Made by a program: the position numbers and the translations under genes. This document shows positions 30,691 to 43,299 of a stretch of 64,000 nt of DNA, in pieces; the stretch's first letter is position 1, and every line of letters starts with the position of its first letter. Source of the stretch: Symsagittifera roscoffensis (Eukaryota; Xenacoelomorpha; Acoela; Convolutidae); the NCBI RefSeq assembly GCF_963678635.1, contig NC_087070.1:14945840-15009839 (forward strand), given 5' to 3'. The notes below the pieces were generated by a model. The model was not told the origin of the DNA. It saw only the letters and a list, made by a program, of their open reading frames with translations, and did not search any database.

Positions 30691-32203
30691 TTTAAATTTT
30701 TCTCATAAATGATATTCGGAAATTTTTGTGCAGTACACAGCGTCGGTAAATCATGTTTAAATTTGTCTCTGCTGCAGAGAGATTGTAAGCAACAAAAAAG
30801 CAAAATGATTGAACCATTAGATATTAAAACAGTGGTTTCACAGTATGATGCCTTTTTACTCCACTAAACCGGTTTCCAGTCACCCATATTGCACCTTTAA
30901 AAATAGTATAAGCAAAGTGCAGTCCCGTTTTTAGAAAATTTTATCGAAATATTGTTTTTTTTGAAAGAGTGTGAAGTAAATATATATAGAGTGGACACGT
31001 TTTGGTCCGCCGAGGTCAGTTTTGAAGCCAATTGTAGTCAATCATAGTCAAAACTCGTGCTTCTAAAATTCCTTCTCATATATACCACCCACAAAAAACA
31101 ACAAAAAACAGTTAGGGTCCGTCAGCCAAAAATGAATATCTCAAAATAGTGCAAAGCTGAAACTTTTGGGTCGACAGGGTGGGGTATACAAGGAAGCGAA
31201 TTTTACTCCTTCGTCACCCAAAGGGTTTTCCTTTCGGTACAGTTTTACTATCAATTTTCAACCAAACGGTCCAAAAAGTTTCTGAAGGCGTCTTTGGCGT
31301 CAATATGGACTAAATTTTAGGTAGCACGCGCCAAAGGAACACATTTTTTGACCGTTTCTTACTATTTCGTCTATCATTTTCACTCCTAACAACATTTTGA
31401 AAATTCGCTCCACAAAACAATCTGGGTCTTCAAAACAATCTGTGGAAAAACAAAAAAAGTTATAGATTTTTTTGTATCGTTAAGCTATTTTTGAAGCCAA
31501 ATATGTTCAACCATAGTCAAATCATATCCTTTTACGTTAATTGAAACATCCACCACACACAAAAAAGAAAAACAATTTTTTAAAAAGTTTCTTTTAAATT
31601 TTTCTCATTTTTTTTAATGCTATCCGGAAATTTTTGTGCTCGGCAAATCATGTTTAATTTTTGCTGCAGAAGGATTGTAAGCAAGAAAAAAATGCAAAAT
31701 GATAAAAGTAATAAAAACCGCGTTTTTTACAGTACAATGGCTAGAACGGCGGTTAGCCGGTTTCCAGTCAGCCATAATGCATTTCTCAAAAATCTATAAT
31801 CAAGGTATAGTCGCGCTTAACCGTTTTAGTACATTTAACCTGAAAGATGTAGATTCAGAAATAGAACCAAAAAACTTTATTCAGTCTGGCCCCCAGTAAA
31901 AGCAATTTGTCTCAAAAATCAACACCAGTGGTTTGAGAACTTACTTTAATTTTTGTTTGGACACAAAATGGCTGATGTTATGACTGATTGAAATTTTTTT
32001 TCGCGATTTTAGAAAATTTGTCGATTTTTTTTTCGAAATAGTGTGAAATAAAGAACGGACACATTTTGATCTGCCGACGTCAATCTTGACGCCAATTTTA
32101 GTTGTTCGTACGCGAAACTTTTGCTTATATAATTATCAGCTCATATCCACCGCACAAAAAGTAAAAAAATAAAAAAAAACTTTCGAAATTTTCATTATAA
32201 CAT
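30690..32203 (+). repeat. Old tandem repeat array (about 0.6-kb unit), upstream copies
   Basis: A unit start shaped TTTTCTCAT..GATAT(T/C)..GGAAATTT(T/C)TG(C/T)GC recurs near 30703, 31596 and 32201, and again at 36289. It is followed each time by AAATCATGTTTAA, GCAGC or GCTGCAG, and AAACCGGTTTC(C/T)AGTC. Units end with a (C)CACC.CACAAAAA motif. The copies are strongly diverged. The first interval is lengthened by a hAT-derived insertion (31108-31380). No conserved coding frame. Confidence 0.7.
31108..31380. mobile_element. Second fold-back hAT miniature derivative
   Basis: The forward part GTCAGCCAAAAATGAATATC, then GGGTCGACAGGG (31120-31190), is followed by the reverse-complement part: CACCCAAAGGG, TCAATTTTCAACCAAACGG, GGCGTCTTTGGCGTCAATAT and CGCGCCAAAGGAAC. 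The arrangement around TTTTACTCCTTCGTC is the same as at 28800. Confidence 0.65.
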
Positions 32204-35200
32204 TTTCTCATGAAGGATATTTGGAAATTTCTGCGCAGTAAAGAGCGTACGCAAATCATGTTTAAATTTGCAGCAAAAAATTTGAAAGCAAGAAAAAAAA
32301 AGCAATTTGATTGGACGAAAAGTAATTAAACGCCTGGTTTCATAATATAATGGCTAGAACGGTTGCCGCCAGTACACCGGTAAGAACTGCGGTAAACCGG
32401 TTTCTAGTCCCCCAGAATGAAATTCTTAAGAACATATAACCAAGGTGTGGTCGCATTTAACTGTTTCTAATACTTTTAACATTAAAAATGTAGATCCAGG
32501 AATAGAGCAAAATTACTTGATTCAGTCTAGCCCCAAGAAGCAATCTGTCTCAAAGATAATTACCAGTGGTTTGAGAACTTGCTTTGAATTTTGATGGGAC
32601 ACAAAGTGGTTGATATAATGATTGATTGAAATGCATCAATATTTGGATTTATTTGTCGAAATATTGCTTTTTTACTCAAGTTTTGGAATCCGGAGCATCC
32701 ACATTTTGATCCGCCTATGTCAGTTTAATCACATCCAGCCAAAAATTAGCATTAAACCGAAATTTCCTCAAATTTGACCATACAACTCATTGTACCAAAG
32801 TTGGGCGTCTGGAGTAACTTTCGCAATAATAGAAAAAATGGCAGCCAATTGAAGGAGAGCTGAGGAAAGATACGGTTCTGCTTTCACTTACTTCTTCACC
32901 AGGGCTGTACAGCTCGAGGATGTGTCATCACTAGACACCACCAAATGTGTGATGGTCTCTCAATTTTTCGTTGCGTGCCGCTGTACGCCCATCACTTTTT
33001 AGTCTAATAACGGCGGCTTCTAAGAGGGAGTCGCCCATAACGTTGAACGTGTACTCCTCGATAAAATCGGCAGAAATTGGGTGACAGAAGAAATTTTTGG
33101 AAAAAAGCGCTGCTTAGATGAGTTGATTTTGAAGGCAAGACCAATCAATCCGGCAAAAACCCATTTTTATGAAATAGAATTGTTGCTTTGAACACCTGTA
33201 ACTCAGGTTCGAAACACCTAAAAAACGGAAACGTGCAGAAGAAGAAAACGTAGCACTAATTAGAAGTTTGTAATTTTTTTCTCTCAAATTTCGTTTAGGT
33301 TTGATTCAGTGTGACCCCAACCAAATCATGGTGTATTAAGGATAACATTAAAGAATTAAGAGCTTGCTTTTTTATTCCTAAATAGATTGGTATTATTCTC
33401 GCTTGAAATGTTGAAGTTACTAATAAGCAGTTATATGCCGAAAAAATGATCATAAAAAAGCATTAATTGAGTATAATTTTCTAGGTTGAAGCGGTTACAA
33501 TTTTAATTTTGATTATTGGAGTTGAATGATTTTCCCATAAAAAGTATAAGAAGAATTGGCTTCATTTTTTCTGTGTTGTTGTTCAAACCATTAAAATCGG
33601 GTAATTCGAACGACTTTAAAAAATTGTCGCCATTGTCTACAGTTCCGGGATTTTATACATTAGCTTACTTATGTTTAATTTAAGCCTTCAGTTTTCATTT
33701 TTATTTATATAAAATTAGTTATTGGAGTTTTTAGCGCCATCTCAGGATCAAAATCTTACAAAATTCAAACTTATTAAGATTTCAAATTAAAAAAATTTAG
33801 ATATATTTTTTTGGCTTTTCGACTAATTTTTCCACACAATTTGTTTTTCAGTTTGTCTGTTGTTCTATGACTGTTGAATATGTCTAAGTTCTAGCTTTGT
33901 TCGGATCCTTTATCACGCAACGCAGCAAAAACGACACTAATTGAAAAACTTTTTCTTGTACTTTTTAAGTCTAGGGTCGAAACAGTTATGTGCTACCTGC
34001 ACAGTAGCCGGCTATCCTTGCTAATAATTGCGCACTGATGAAGTGGACGGTCAATTTTGGCAGCTTTTTGCTTATAAATTATTCAGAAAAAGATCTATGA
34101 AAACAATGAAGGTCCCGAATTTTATTGAAGTAAAGTCAACGAGACAAACTGTAAAGTTTTGTTTTAAGGAAGTTGACTTAATTATTGATTATTGTCCTCT
34201 AAAAGTGAACTTCTTCTATTGATGAATGTTTCTTAAGATTAGGTGAACTTTTTCATTTATAATTAATTCATTTGAGCCTTTTTTTCAAAAACGCCATGAG
34301 TTATCATGGAGCCTTTTGCAAGGGGTTCATAGACTTAACTCAAATTAGAACCGCTATCCAAACAAAATTTGAAAGTGTATGACTCTTTGTAGCTTTTTCT
34401 TGAATATATTTGCTATCACGGAAATTTTTGACCTTAGATTTAGTTTTTTTATGTATAGCTGTGATATACGCAAAAAAAAGTGAGCGATGAGTTAGTGTCA
34501 TATTTAGGTCAAAAGTTAAAATTCAGAAAAGGTTTATTTTTTTTTGAAATCAACCCTCCCTGAAACATTCAACCCTACCTTAATCGTCCAACGCTTTCTT
34601 AAAAATTCATTAAATGTCAAATTCCAGGTTTTAAATCATAACATCAAAGCCATTGAAGTGGATTGAGTTGAGACACCTCTTTGATTATTTTGGTGTAGTA
34701 AGTAGGTCTTGTATTCCGTTCTTTTTTATGATTTTTTTATTAAATCTGAAATGCTGTGACATGCAGAGAAAATCATGCAGTTAATCGATTAATACAAGCA
34801 AATGAGAAAAAAGAATAAAGATATGAAACGGTGCTCTGAAAATTACCTGAAAATTACTTTCACTAAAAATTACCTTCACTGGAAAAAAGTTGGCTACTAA
34901 ATGAAAATATACCGCTTCGACAAATTCCTATCATTGTATATTTTGAATAAATCTTCCTGTTTATCAAAGGTTAATTGACCAAGGATGGCATCATATTTTC
35001 GGGTCAAATTCAAAGAGTTTATTTCACAATAAATAAATGAAATCAAATAGATCTGAAAGTCATAAAACGCAGTGAAGTCTAATAAAAATTATACGCGTCA
35101 TACCATCCTTCAAGGTTTGAGTTATATGATTTTTTGCGTATTTCTGCTATTACAAAGTGGTAAAAAATGTTTTAAAAATTCAACCAATCAAATCGAGTTC

Positions 35201-36291
35201 CGAGGCGATGGCGATGTAAAATTTTTTTGTTTTTTTTTCTCAGCTAATATTCGCTCTGGCCAAAAAGAAAAACACTTTTTAATATTCATCCTGCTTTTTT
35301 ATTGCCAGTAATGTAGAAGCTGTTTTCAAATATTGGAAGCTAATGGAACCATAATGAGCATCTCACTCAAAATTTTATCAAATTCGGTTCCCTCAATTTA
35401 ATATGACAGTCTAAATTCTAAGTTCTACTAGACCGTCTCTAACTGCTCCCTGTTTCCCTCCCCACAACACTCAGAATATTCAGATTAGCAAATACCTGTG
35501 AACCAAAGTCAGTAATTTGTCATGCTGTTTTGCAACAGTGCGCCTCACAAATGTCTCGCAGTTTGATTTTTGCTAGCCTGGAAACAGACAATTAGCCCAC
35601 TAAAACACTAAGCTGGTCAATTTTACTAAAAGCTAATTTTAAGTTGGGCTAAGACATCCCTATTTAAAGAGTCTTTAATCCTTTTAGCTGTTGCTTTTAT
35701 GGTTTTTATATTTTGTTTTGATAAGTTATCACTCAACTACAGAAGCTATAAAGGAAGTTCTTACATTATTTTTGTAATTATTATTTACATTATTATTGTT
35801 GGACATCATCTGAACTCCGCATTATGGTACGTAAAGTCCAATAATTTTGTTAATCAAAAAGTTTCCGCTACTTTGAAATTAATTCGAAATGAAATTTAGA
35901 ATGTCCTTCTTAACTTCACCTCTCAGTGCGCTGTCACAAAGCTATGAGAAAATTAAGATAAACACACAAGGCGGAAAAATGTAATAAAATTCTTCAAAGA
36001 AATTTATTGATATTTGACTGAAAAAAAAGTTTCAATTATTTTCAAATTTTTAGAATCGCCCAATAAATTCATCTCAAACTTTGAGGCAAAATCAGGAATT
36101 ATTTGACGGGGGCTTGTTTTTGAAAAAATTGGCTGACACCATTATGAAATTTTTGAATAGTTAACTTCAAAAAGGCCCTATGTAACAAATTGCTGTTTAA
36201 GCATTTTTTCTGAAGAAGTGATCCCTCAAAATGGAAATATATTATAGGGCCAAACACGCCTTCAGACCCATTTTCATTGTCGGTCACCCAT
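32204..36291 (+). repeat. 4.09-kb direct tandem duplication, copy 1
   Basis: This unit of 4088 bp is repeated immediately downstream. The outer boundaries share only CAT, which appears at 32201-32203, at the junction (36289-36291) and at 40387-40389, as a microhomology-mediated duplication would leave. The unit starts with the fourth-generation copy of the old 0.6-kb repeat. I find no gene in it. A 64-codon frame (34028-34222) exists in both copies, but both differences I found in it change the residue. Confidence 0.95.
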
Positions 36292-39200
36292 TTTCTCATG
36301 AAGGATATTTGGAAGTTTCTGCGCAGTAAAGAGCGTACGCAAATCATGTTTAAATTTGCAGCAAAAAATTTGAAAGCAAGAAAAAAAAAGCAATTTGATT
36401 GGACGAAAAGTAATTAAACGCCTGGTTTCATAATATAATGGCTAGAACGGTTGCCGCCAGTACACCGGTAAGAACTGCGGTAAACCGGTTTCTAGTCCCC
36501 CAGAATGAAATTCTTAAGAACATATAACCAAGGTGTGGTCGCATTTAACTGTTTCTAATACTTTTAACATTAAAAATGTAGATCCAGGAATAGAGCAAAA
36601 TGACTTGATTCAGTCTAGCCCCAAGAAGCAATCTGTCTCAAAGATAATTACCAGTGGTTTGAGAACTTGCTTTGAATTTTGATGGGACACAAAGTGGTTG
36701 ATATAATGATTGATTGAAATGTATCAATATTTGGATTTATTTGTCGAAATATTGCTTTTTTACTCAAGTTTTGGAATCCGGAGCATCCACATTTTGATCC
36801 GCCTATGTCAGTTTAATCACATCCAGCCAAAAATTAGCATTAAACCGAAATTTTCTCAAATTTGACCATACAACTCATTGTACCAAAGTTGGGCGTCTGG
36901 AGTAACTTTCGCAATAATAGAAAAAATGGCAGCCAATTGAAGGAGGGCTGAGGAAAGATACGGTTCTGCTTTCACTTACTTCTTCACCAGGGCTGTACAG
37001 CTCGAGGATGTGTCATCACTAGACACCACCAAATGTGTGATGGTCTCTCAATTTTTCGTTGCGTGCCGCTGTACGCCCATCACTTTTTAGTCTAATAACG
37101 GCGGCTTCTAAGAGGGAGTCGCCCATAACGTTGAACGTGTACTCCTCGATAAAATCGGCAGAAATTGGGTGACAGAAGAAATTTTTGGAAAAAAGCGCTG
37201 CTTAGATGAGTTGATTTTGAAGGCAAGACCAATCAATCCGGCAAAAACCCATTTTTATGAAATAGAATTGTTGCTTTGAACACCTGTAACTCAGGTTCGA
37301 AACACCTAAAAAACGGAAACGTGCAGAAGAAGAAAACGTAGCACTAATTAGAAGTTTGTAATTTTTTTCTCTCAAATTTCGTTTAGGTTTGATTCAGTGT
37401 GACCCCAACCAAATCATGGTGTATTAAGGATAACATTAAAGAATTAAGAGCTTGCTTTTTTATTCCTAAATAGATTGGTATTATTCTCGCTTAAAATGTT
37501 GAAGTTATTAATAAGCAGTTATATGCCGAAAAAATGATCATAAAAAAGCATTAATTGAGTATAATTTTCTAGGTTGAAGCGGTTACAATTTTGATTTTGA
37601 TTATTGGAGTTGAATGATTTTCCCATAAAAAGTATAAGAAGAATTGGCTTCATTTTTTCTGTGTTGTTGTTCAAACCATTAAAATCGGGTAATTCGAACG
37701 ACTTTAAAAAATTGTCGCCATTGTCTACAGTTCCGGGATTTTATACATTAGCTTACTTATGTTTAATTTAAGCCTTCAGTTTTCGTTTTTATTTATATAA
37801 AATTAGTTATTGGAGTTTTTAGCGCCATCTCAGAATCAAAATCTTACAAAATTCAAACTTATTAAGATTTCAAATTAAAAAAATTTATATATATATATTT
37901 TTTGGCTTTTCGACTAATTTTTCCACACAATTTGTTTTTCAGTTTGTCTGTTGTACTATGACTGTTGAATATGTCTAAGTTCTAGCTTTGTGCGGATCCT
38001 TTATCACGCAACGCAGCAAAAACGACACTAATTGAAAAACTTTTTCTTGTACTTTTTAAGTCTAGGGTCGAAACAGTTATGTGCTACCTGCACAGTAGCC
38101 GGCTATCCTTGCTAATAATTGCGCAATGATGAAGTGGACGGTCAATTTTGGCAGCTTTTTGCTTATAAATTATTCAGAAAAAGATCTATGAAAACAATGA
38201 AGGTCCCGAATTTTATTGAAGTAAAGTCAACGAGACAAACTGTAAAGTTTTGTTTAAAGGAAGTTGACTTAATTATTGATTATTGTCCTCTAAAAGTGAA
38301 CTTCTTCTATTGATGAATGTTTCTTAAGATTAGGTGAACTTTTTGATTTATAATTAATTCATTTGAGCCTTTTTTTCAAAAACGCCATGAGTTATCATGG
38401 AGCCTTTTGCAAGGGGTTCATAGACTTAACTCAAATTAGAACCGCTATCCAAACAAAATTTGAAAGTGTATGACTCTTTGTAGCTTTTTCTTGAATATAT
38501 TTGCTATCACGGAAAATATTGACCTTAGATTTAGCTTCTTTATGTATAGCTGTGATATACGCAAAAAAAAGTGAGCGATTAGTTAGTGTCATATTTAGGT
38601 CAAAAGTTAAAATTCAGAAAAGGTTTATTTTTTTTTGAAATCAACCCTCCCTTAAACATTCAACCCTACCTTAATCGTCCAACGCTTTCTTAAAAGTTCA
38701 TTAAATTTCAAATTCCAGGTTTTAAATCATAACTTCAAAGCCACTGAAGTGGATTGAGTTGAGACACCTCTTTGATTATTTTGGTGTAGTAAGTAGGTCT
38801 TGTATTCCGTTCTTTTTTTATGATTTTTTTGTTAAATCTGAAATGCTGTGACATGCAGAGAAAATCATGCAGTTAATCGATTAATACAAGCAAATGAGAA
38901 AAAAGAATAAAGATATGAAACGGTGCTCTGAAAATTACCTGAAAATTACTTTCACTAAAAATTACCTTCACTGGAAAAAAGTTGGCTACTAAATGAAAAT
39001 ACACCGCTTCGACAAATTCCTATCATTGTATATTTTGAATAAATCTTCCTGTTTATCAAAGGTTAATTGACCAAGGATGGCATCATATTTTCGGGTCAAA
39101 TTCAAAGAGTTTATTTCACAATAAATAAATGAAATCAAATAGATCTGAAAGTCATAAAACGCAGTGAAGTCTAATAAAAATTATACGCGTCATACCATCC

Positions 39201-40389
39201 TTCAAGGTTTGAGTTATATGATTTTTTGCGTATTTTCTGCTATTACAAAGTGGTAAAAAATGTTTTAAAAATTCAACCAATCAAATCGAGCTCCGAGGCG
39301 ATGGCGATGTAAATTTTTTCTGTTTTTTTTCCTCAGCTAATATTCGCTCTGGCCAAAAAGAAAAACACTTTTTAATATTCATCCCGCTTTTTTATTGCCA
39401 CTAATGTAGAAGCTGTTTTCAAATATTGGAAGCTAATGGAACCATAATGAGCATCTCACTCAAAATTTTATCAAATTCGGTTCCCTCAATTTAAGATGAC
39501 AGTCTAAATTCTAAGTTCTACTAGACCGTCTCTAACTGCTCCCTGTTTCCCTCCCCGCAACACTCAGAATATTCAGATTAGCAAATACCTGTGAACCAAA
39601 GTCATTACTTTGTCATGCTGTTTTGCAACAGTGCGCCTCACAAATGTCTCGCAGTTTGATTTTTTCTAGCCTGGAAACAGACAATTAGCCCACTAAAACA
39701 CTAAGCTGGTCAATTTTACTAAAAGCTAATTTTAAGTTGGGCTTAGACATCCCTACTTAAAGAGTCTTTAATCCTTTTAGCTATTGCTTTTATGGTTTTT
39801 ATATTTTGTTTTGATAAGTTATCACTCAACTACTGAAGCTCTTAAGGAAGTTCTTACATTATTTTTGTAATTATTATTTACATTATTATTGTTGAACATC
39901 ATCTGAACTCCGCATTATGGTACGTAAAGTCCAATAATTTTGTTAATCAAAAAGTTTCCGCTACTTTGAAATTAATTCGAAATGAAACTTAGAATTTTCT
40001 TCTTAACTTCACCTCTCAGTGCGCTGTCACAAAGTAAGCTATGAGAGCGTTAAGATAAACACACAAGGCGGAAAAAGATAATAAAAAATCTTCAAAGAAA
40101 TTTATTGACATTTTACTGAGAAAAAGTTTCAATTATTTTCAGATTTTTAAGAATCGCCCAATAAATTCATCTAAAATTTTGAGGTAAAATCAGGAATTAT
40201 TTGACGGGGGCTTGTTTTTCAAAAAAATGGCTGACACCAATATGAAAATTTTGGATAGTTAACTTCAAAAAGGCCCTATGTAACAAATTGCTGTTTGAGA
40301 ATTTTTTTTGAAGAAGTGATCCCTCAAAATGGAAATATATGATAGCGCCAAACACGCCTTCAGACCCATTTTCATTGTCGGTCACCCAT
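36292..40389 (+). repeat. 4.09-kb direct tandem duplication, copy 2
   Basis: This copy is 4098 bp and collinear with 32204-36291, with small indels. By eye the difference is about 0.6% over the first 480 bases, about 1.2% near the middle (34021-34260), about 3% around 35400-35700, and about 6% or more over the last 300-400 bases. The single-copy flank resumes at GGTTAAATATCG. Confidence 0.95.
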
Positions 40390-40642
40390 GGTTAAATATC
40401 GTAAAATAGTATCAAAATTTGACAATAAGAACGGAGGGTGGGGGAGGGGTTCCTTCTATTACAATTTAGCGCCATTTCAAAAATCCTCAAAATGTCTTGA
40501 AGTTTGTCAATGAATATTGTAAAAATGCATTATCAATTTACCTGAAGCGTGCAATTGAGCATGTAGCGCGGTAAAGTTCGAGCTCACTATTCATCACTAT
40601 TAACCCCAAACATTCTTCTAAACAGTATAAGAAACAAAAAAA

Positions 40643-40645
<3 letters not shown>

Positions 40646-40686
<41 letters not shown>

Positions 40687-40687
40687 C
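40646..40687. repeat. (AT)n microsatellite
   Basis: About 40 bases of alternating AT with one G interruption. Confidence 0.95.
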
Positions 40688-40769
40688 TTTTTCGCTTACA
40701 GTCTTATGATCACATGGTTTTTAAAATTCTGCTTAACACTTTTTTTTAATTCGAAATATTCAATTGTTT

Positions 40770-41136
40770 TTCCATCTAATTTCCATCTAATTTCCATCTA
40801 ATTTCAAAGTTTGGTTTCCATTTAACCAAGTTTCCATCTAATTTCAAAGTTTGGTTTCCATCTAACCAAGTTTCCATCTAATTTCAAAGTTTGGTTTCCA
40901 TTTAACCAAGTTTCCATCTAATTTCAAAGTTTGGTTTCCATCTAACCAAGTTTCCATCTAATTTCAAAGTTTGGTTTCCATCTAACCAAGTTTCCATCTA
41001 ATTTCAAAGTTTGGTTTCCATTTAACCAAGTGTCCATCTAATGTCAAAGTTTGGTTTCCATTTAACCAAGTTTCCATCTAATTTCAAAGTTTGGTTTCCA
41101 TCTAACCAAGTTTCCATCTAATTTCAAAGTTTGGTT
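40770..41136 (+). repeat. 40-bp minisatellite, 8.6 copies
   Basis: Units begin TTTCCATCTA at 40791, 40831, 40871, 40911, 40951, 40991, 41031, 41071 and 41111 (partial). The unit is composed of TTTCCATCTAATTTCAAAGT and TTGGTTTCCA(T/C)(C/T)TAACCAAG. A lead-in of three TTCCATCTAAT repeats (40771-40800) precedes it. T/C variants at one position (TTTAACC or TCTAACC) alternate among units. Confidence 0.98.
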
Positions 41137-41581
41137 ATATTCAGTTCTGGTTTTGTTATTATACAAGTTCTTCATTTTAAAGTCATTTGTTTTGAAATAA
41201 TTAGAAACCGAAAAGAATTGTTATGAGCACTTCCTTGATGATCAGCACTGAACATCTGCATTGAGCAGCATAATTTGCGATTTTTTTTGTCAGTTGATGA
41301 TTTATTTTTTTTGTCAGTTGATGATTACAGATGGGGAATATTGTGTCCGCATCATAACAGTCTCGTTATCTCATATTGCAAATTTGTCCTGAATGACTTG
41401 TAATCTACCCCTAATATCCGGAATGGCTTCCGATATAAAATGAAAACATATTTTGAAATAGAGTCAAAACAGGGGTGCTTACAAACATGATCAGAATAAT
41501 TAGTTCAGTTCTGCAATTTTGCAAGTAACGGTATCAAAAAATATGGTAGATTAATAAGTCTTGAGTTGCAGTAAACCAAAA
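41137..41581. other. Non-coding DNA
   Basis: Only a 25-base duplication (TTTTTTTTGTCAGTTGATGA, near 41281-41325) is notable. Confidence 0.45.
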
Positions 41582-42116
41582 GGATCAATTGAGCAATCTC
41601 CCCCCCGTAATGACCAATTGAGCTATCTCCCCCCCCAGCAAACACGAATAAACTCTACAAAAAGACAACAGCAAACGCAAGTAGATGGATGATTTGTTTA
41701 TAGCACGCAATCAATTGACCGAACGAAGTTTATCTTACATGAGTATCGAGAAAAATTTTGAAAAAAAATCGAAATTTATGAAAAAAAAATGATTTTTTTT
41801 TGCAAAATTTTGTTTAGGCGACCATAGCCTCATCGAAGAACGCTGGTGCTCTAGACTTGTATCTGAATAGCAAAAACGGTTCTCCGCAGCACCTTAATAT
41901 TGTTCGCAAAAAGTTTTTTTGTCATTTTAAGAAAGAAAAAAGTCGCTTTTTATGCTTGTTTTATTGATTCTTTTTTCAATCTAAATGAAACTTTAGAGCT
42001 TTTTCATTGTAAATTTTGGCTTTCCACATTCGTTGGAAAATATGTTTTATGATTTCATGTCATTCAAACTATTTTCAAGTGGTTATAAACATGCCTCAAG
42101 TACCTATTGAGCTATC
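41582..42116 (+). mobile_element. F4 element, second copy, right end truncated
   Basis: GGATCAATTGAGCAATCTCC begins the copy. GTAATGACCAATTGAGCTAT, CAAACGCAAGTAGATGGATG, GCAATCAATTGACC and AACTATTTTCAAGTGGTT match the reverse complement of 23043-23589 in order. It ends at CCTATTGAGCTATCT, about 60 bases short of the other copy's terminus. Confidence 0.78.
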
Positions 42117-42980
42117 TTTTGCACGTGAGTTTTATTTTTGGCTTCTAAGTAGCAATTCAAAAAATATCTCGCTATTAACGATAAAAAGACGAGCTCACAA
42201 ATCTTAAAATTAAAACCTTTCATTCAAAAACTACAACTCATTGAAAATTGAGTTTTGCCGAGCTTTCGAAACACAAATTGTCATTTTTTTATACTGTTTC
42301 AAATGAAATTAAGAAACGTTCGAGTCAAATATGCAATAGCTGGAACAAGTTTAATTTGAATTTTTCCAACAAAACCGGGTTGAGATAATCAATCGTAGAG
42401 TCGTACGATGTCTGATTATCGACTCAGGTTATACAAATCGACAAAAACATTAGATCGATCAAAATAAGTCGATACATGAGTCAACAAGGGTCCTTAAATA
42501 GGTGGCCAGGGTCCGATAGATGGGTAGACCAGGTTCGATACACGATCGACCAAGGTCCATCACGGTCGACTGGAAAGTAACCGACCAAAAACGATAAAGG
42601 TAGCTCGGGTCGAGGTCCGCGACTTGTTTGTCGACCAAACACAAAAAATTGATCTTTTATCCTTTGATTTTAACAAACTTTTAACTTTAACATGACCTGC
42701 AATTTCGTCAATAGGGAACGTAACCTACCTAGCAAGTTAATTTCAAAAAAATTTTAAGTCATATTTTGAAATATAACAGTTGGTTTTATTTTTATGGCGC
42801 TATCGTTTTTTTCATGAAGCAATCAAGCAGATCAAAAAAATGGGATAATTGAACTTTCCCACTCTAGATTTTGAATACTTAAAGGTTGTGTAAGTCGTCC
42901 AGTATTTTAGATCAAAACAGTTTGACTCATGGCTTATAGTTATACTTCAATCAATTTTGTAAATTTTTGATTATATCTAT
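42117..42980. repeat. Non-coding DNA with a degenerate GGTCCGATA/TCGACCA repeat
   Basis: Between 42365 and 42640 motifs such as GGTCCGATAGATGGGT, GGTTCGATACACGATCGACC, AGGTCCATCACGGTCGACT and GGTCGAGGTCCGCGACTTG recur roughly every 25-35 bases. This is a decayed tandem repeat; no gene is visible. Confidence 0.5.
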
Positions 42981-43299
42981 GAAAAAAACTCAAAGCCCCC
43001 GCGAAATGGGGAAGGCACAGGTGGCTTAGCAGCAAGGGCGCTAAGAAACAAAAACACAGTGGAAAAAGATCAACAAGCAAATATAGATCAAAGGCCAGAG
43101 GACCAAAAGTGTGTCATAAGGTCTAATATTTCGAGGTCCAGAAACATTTAACATCTTGACAAATTCTAGCGCTGACAAATTCTAGACACAGCAAAAGAAA
43201 AGATTCATGCAGAAAAAACCACATGAAGAGATGGCGAGGTTGGGAATCCGTGAGATAATCACCATGTCAAGAAAGGCATTTTGCATTTGAATGCACAAA

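Noticed and set aside
34028-34222. 64-codon frame present in both copies of the 4.09-kb duplication
   Set aside because: It is conserved only because the DNA is duplicated. Both differences I found between copies change the residue, and there is no domain match.
40791-41136. Possible CRISPR-like array
   Set aside because: Units are contiguous 40-bp tandem repeats without unique spacers, in a eukaryotic genome with no cas genes.
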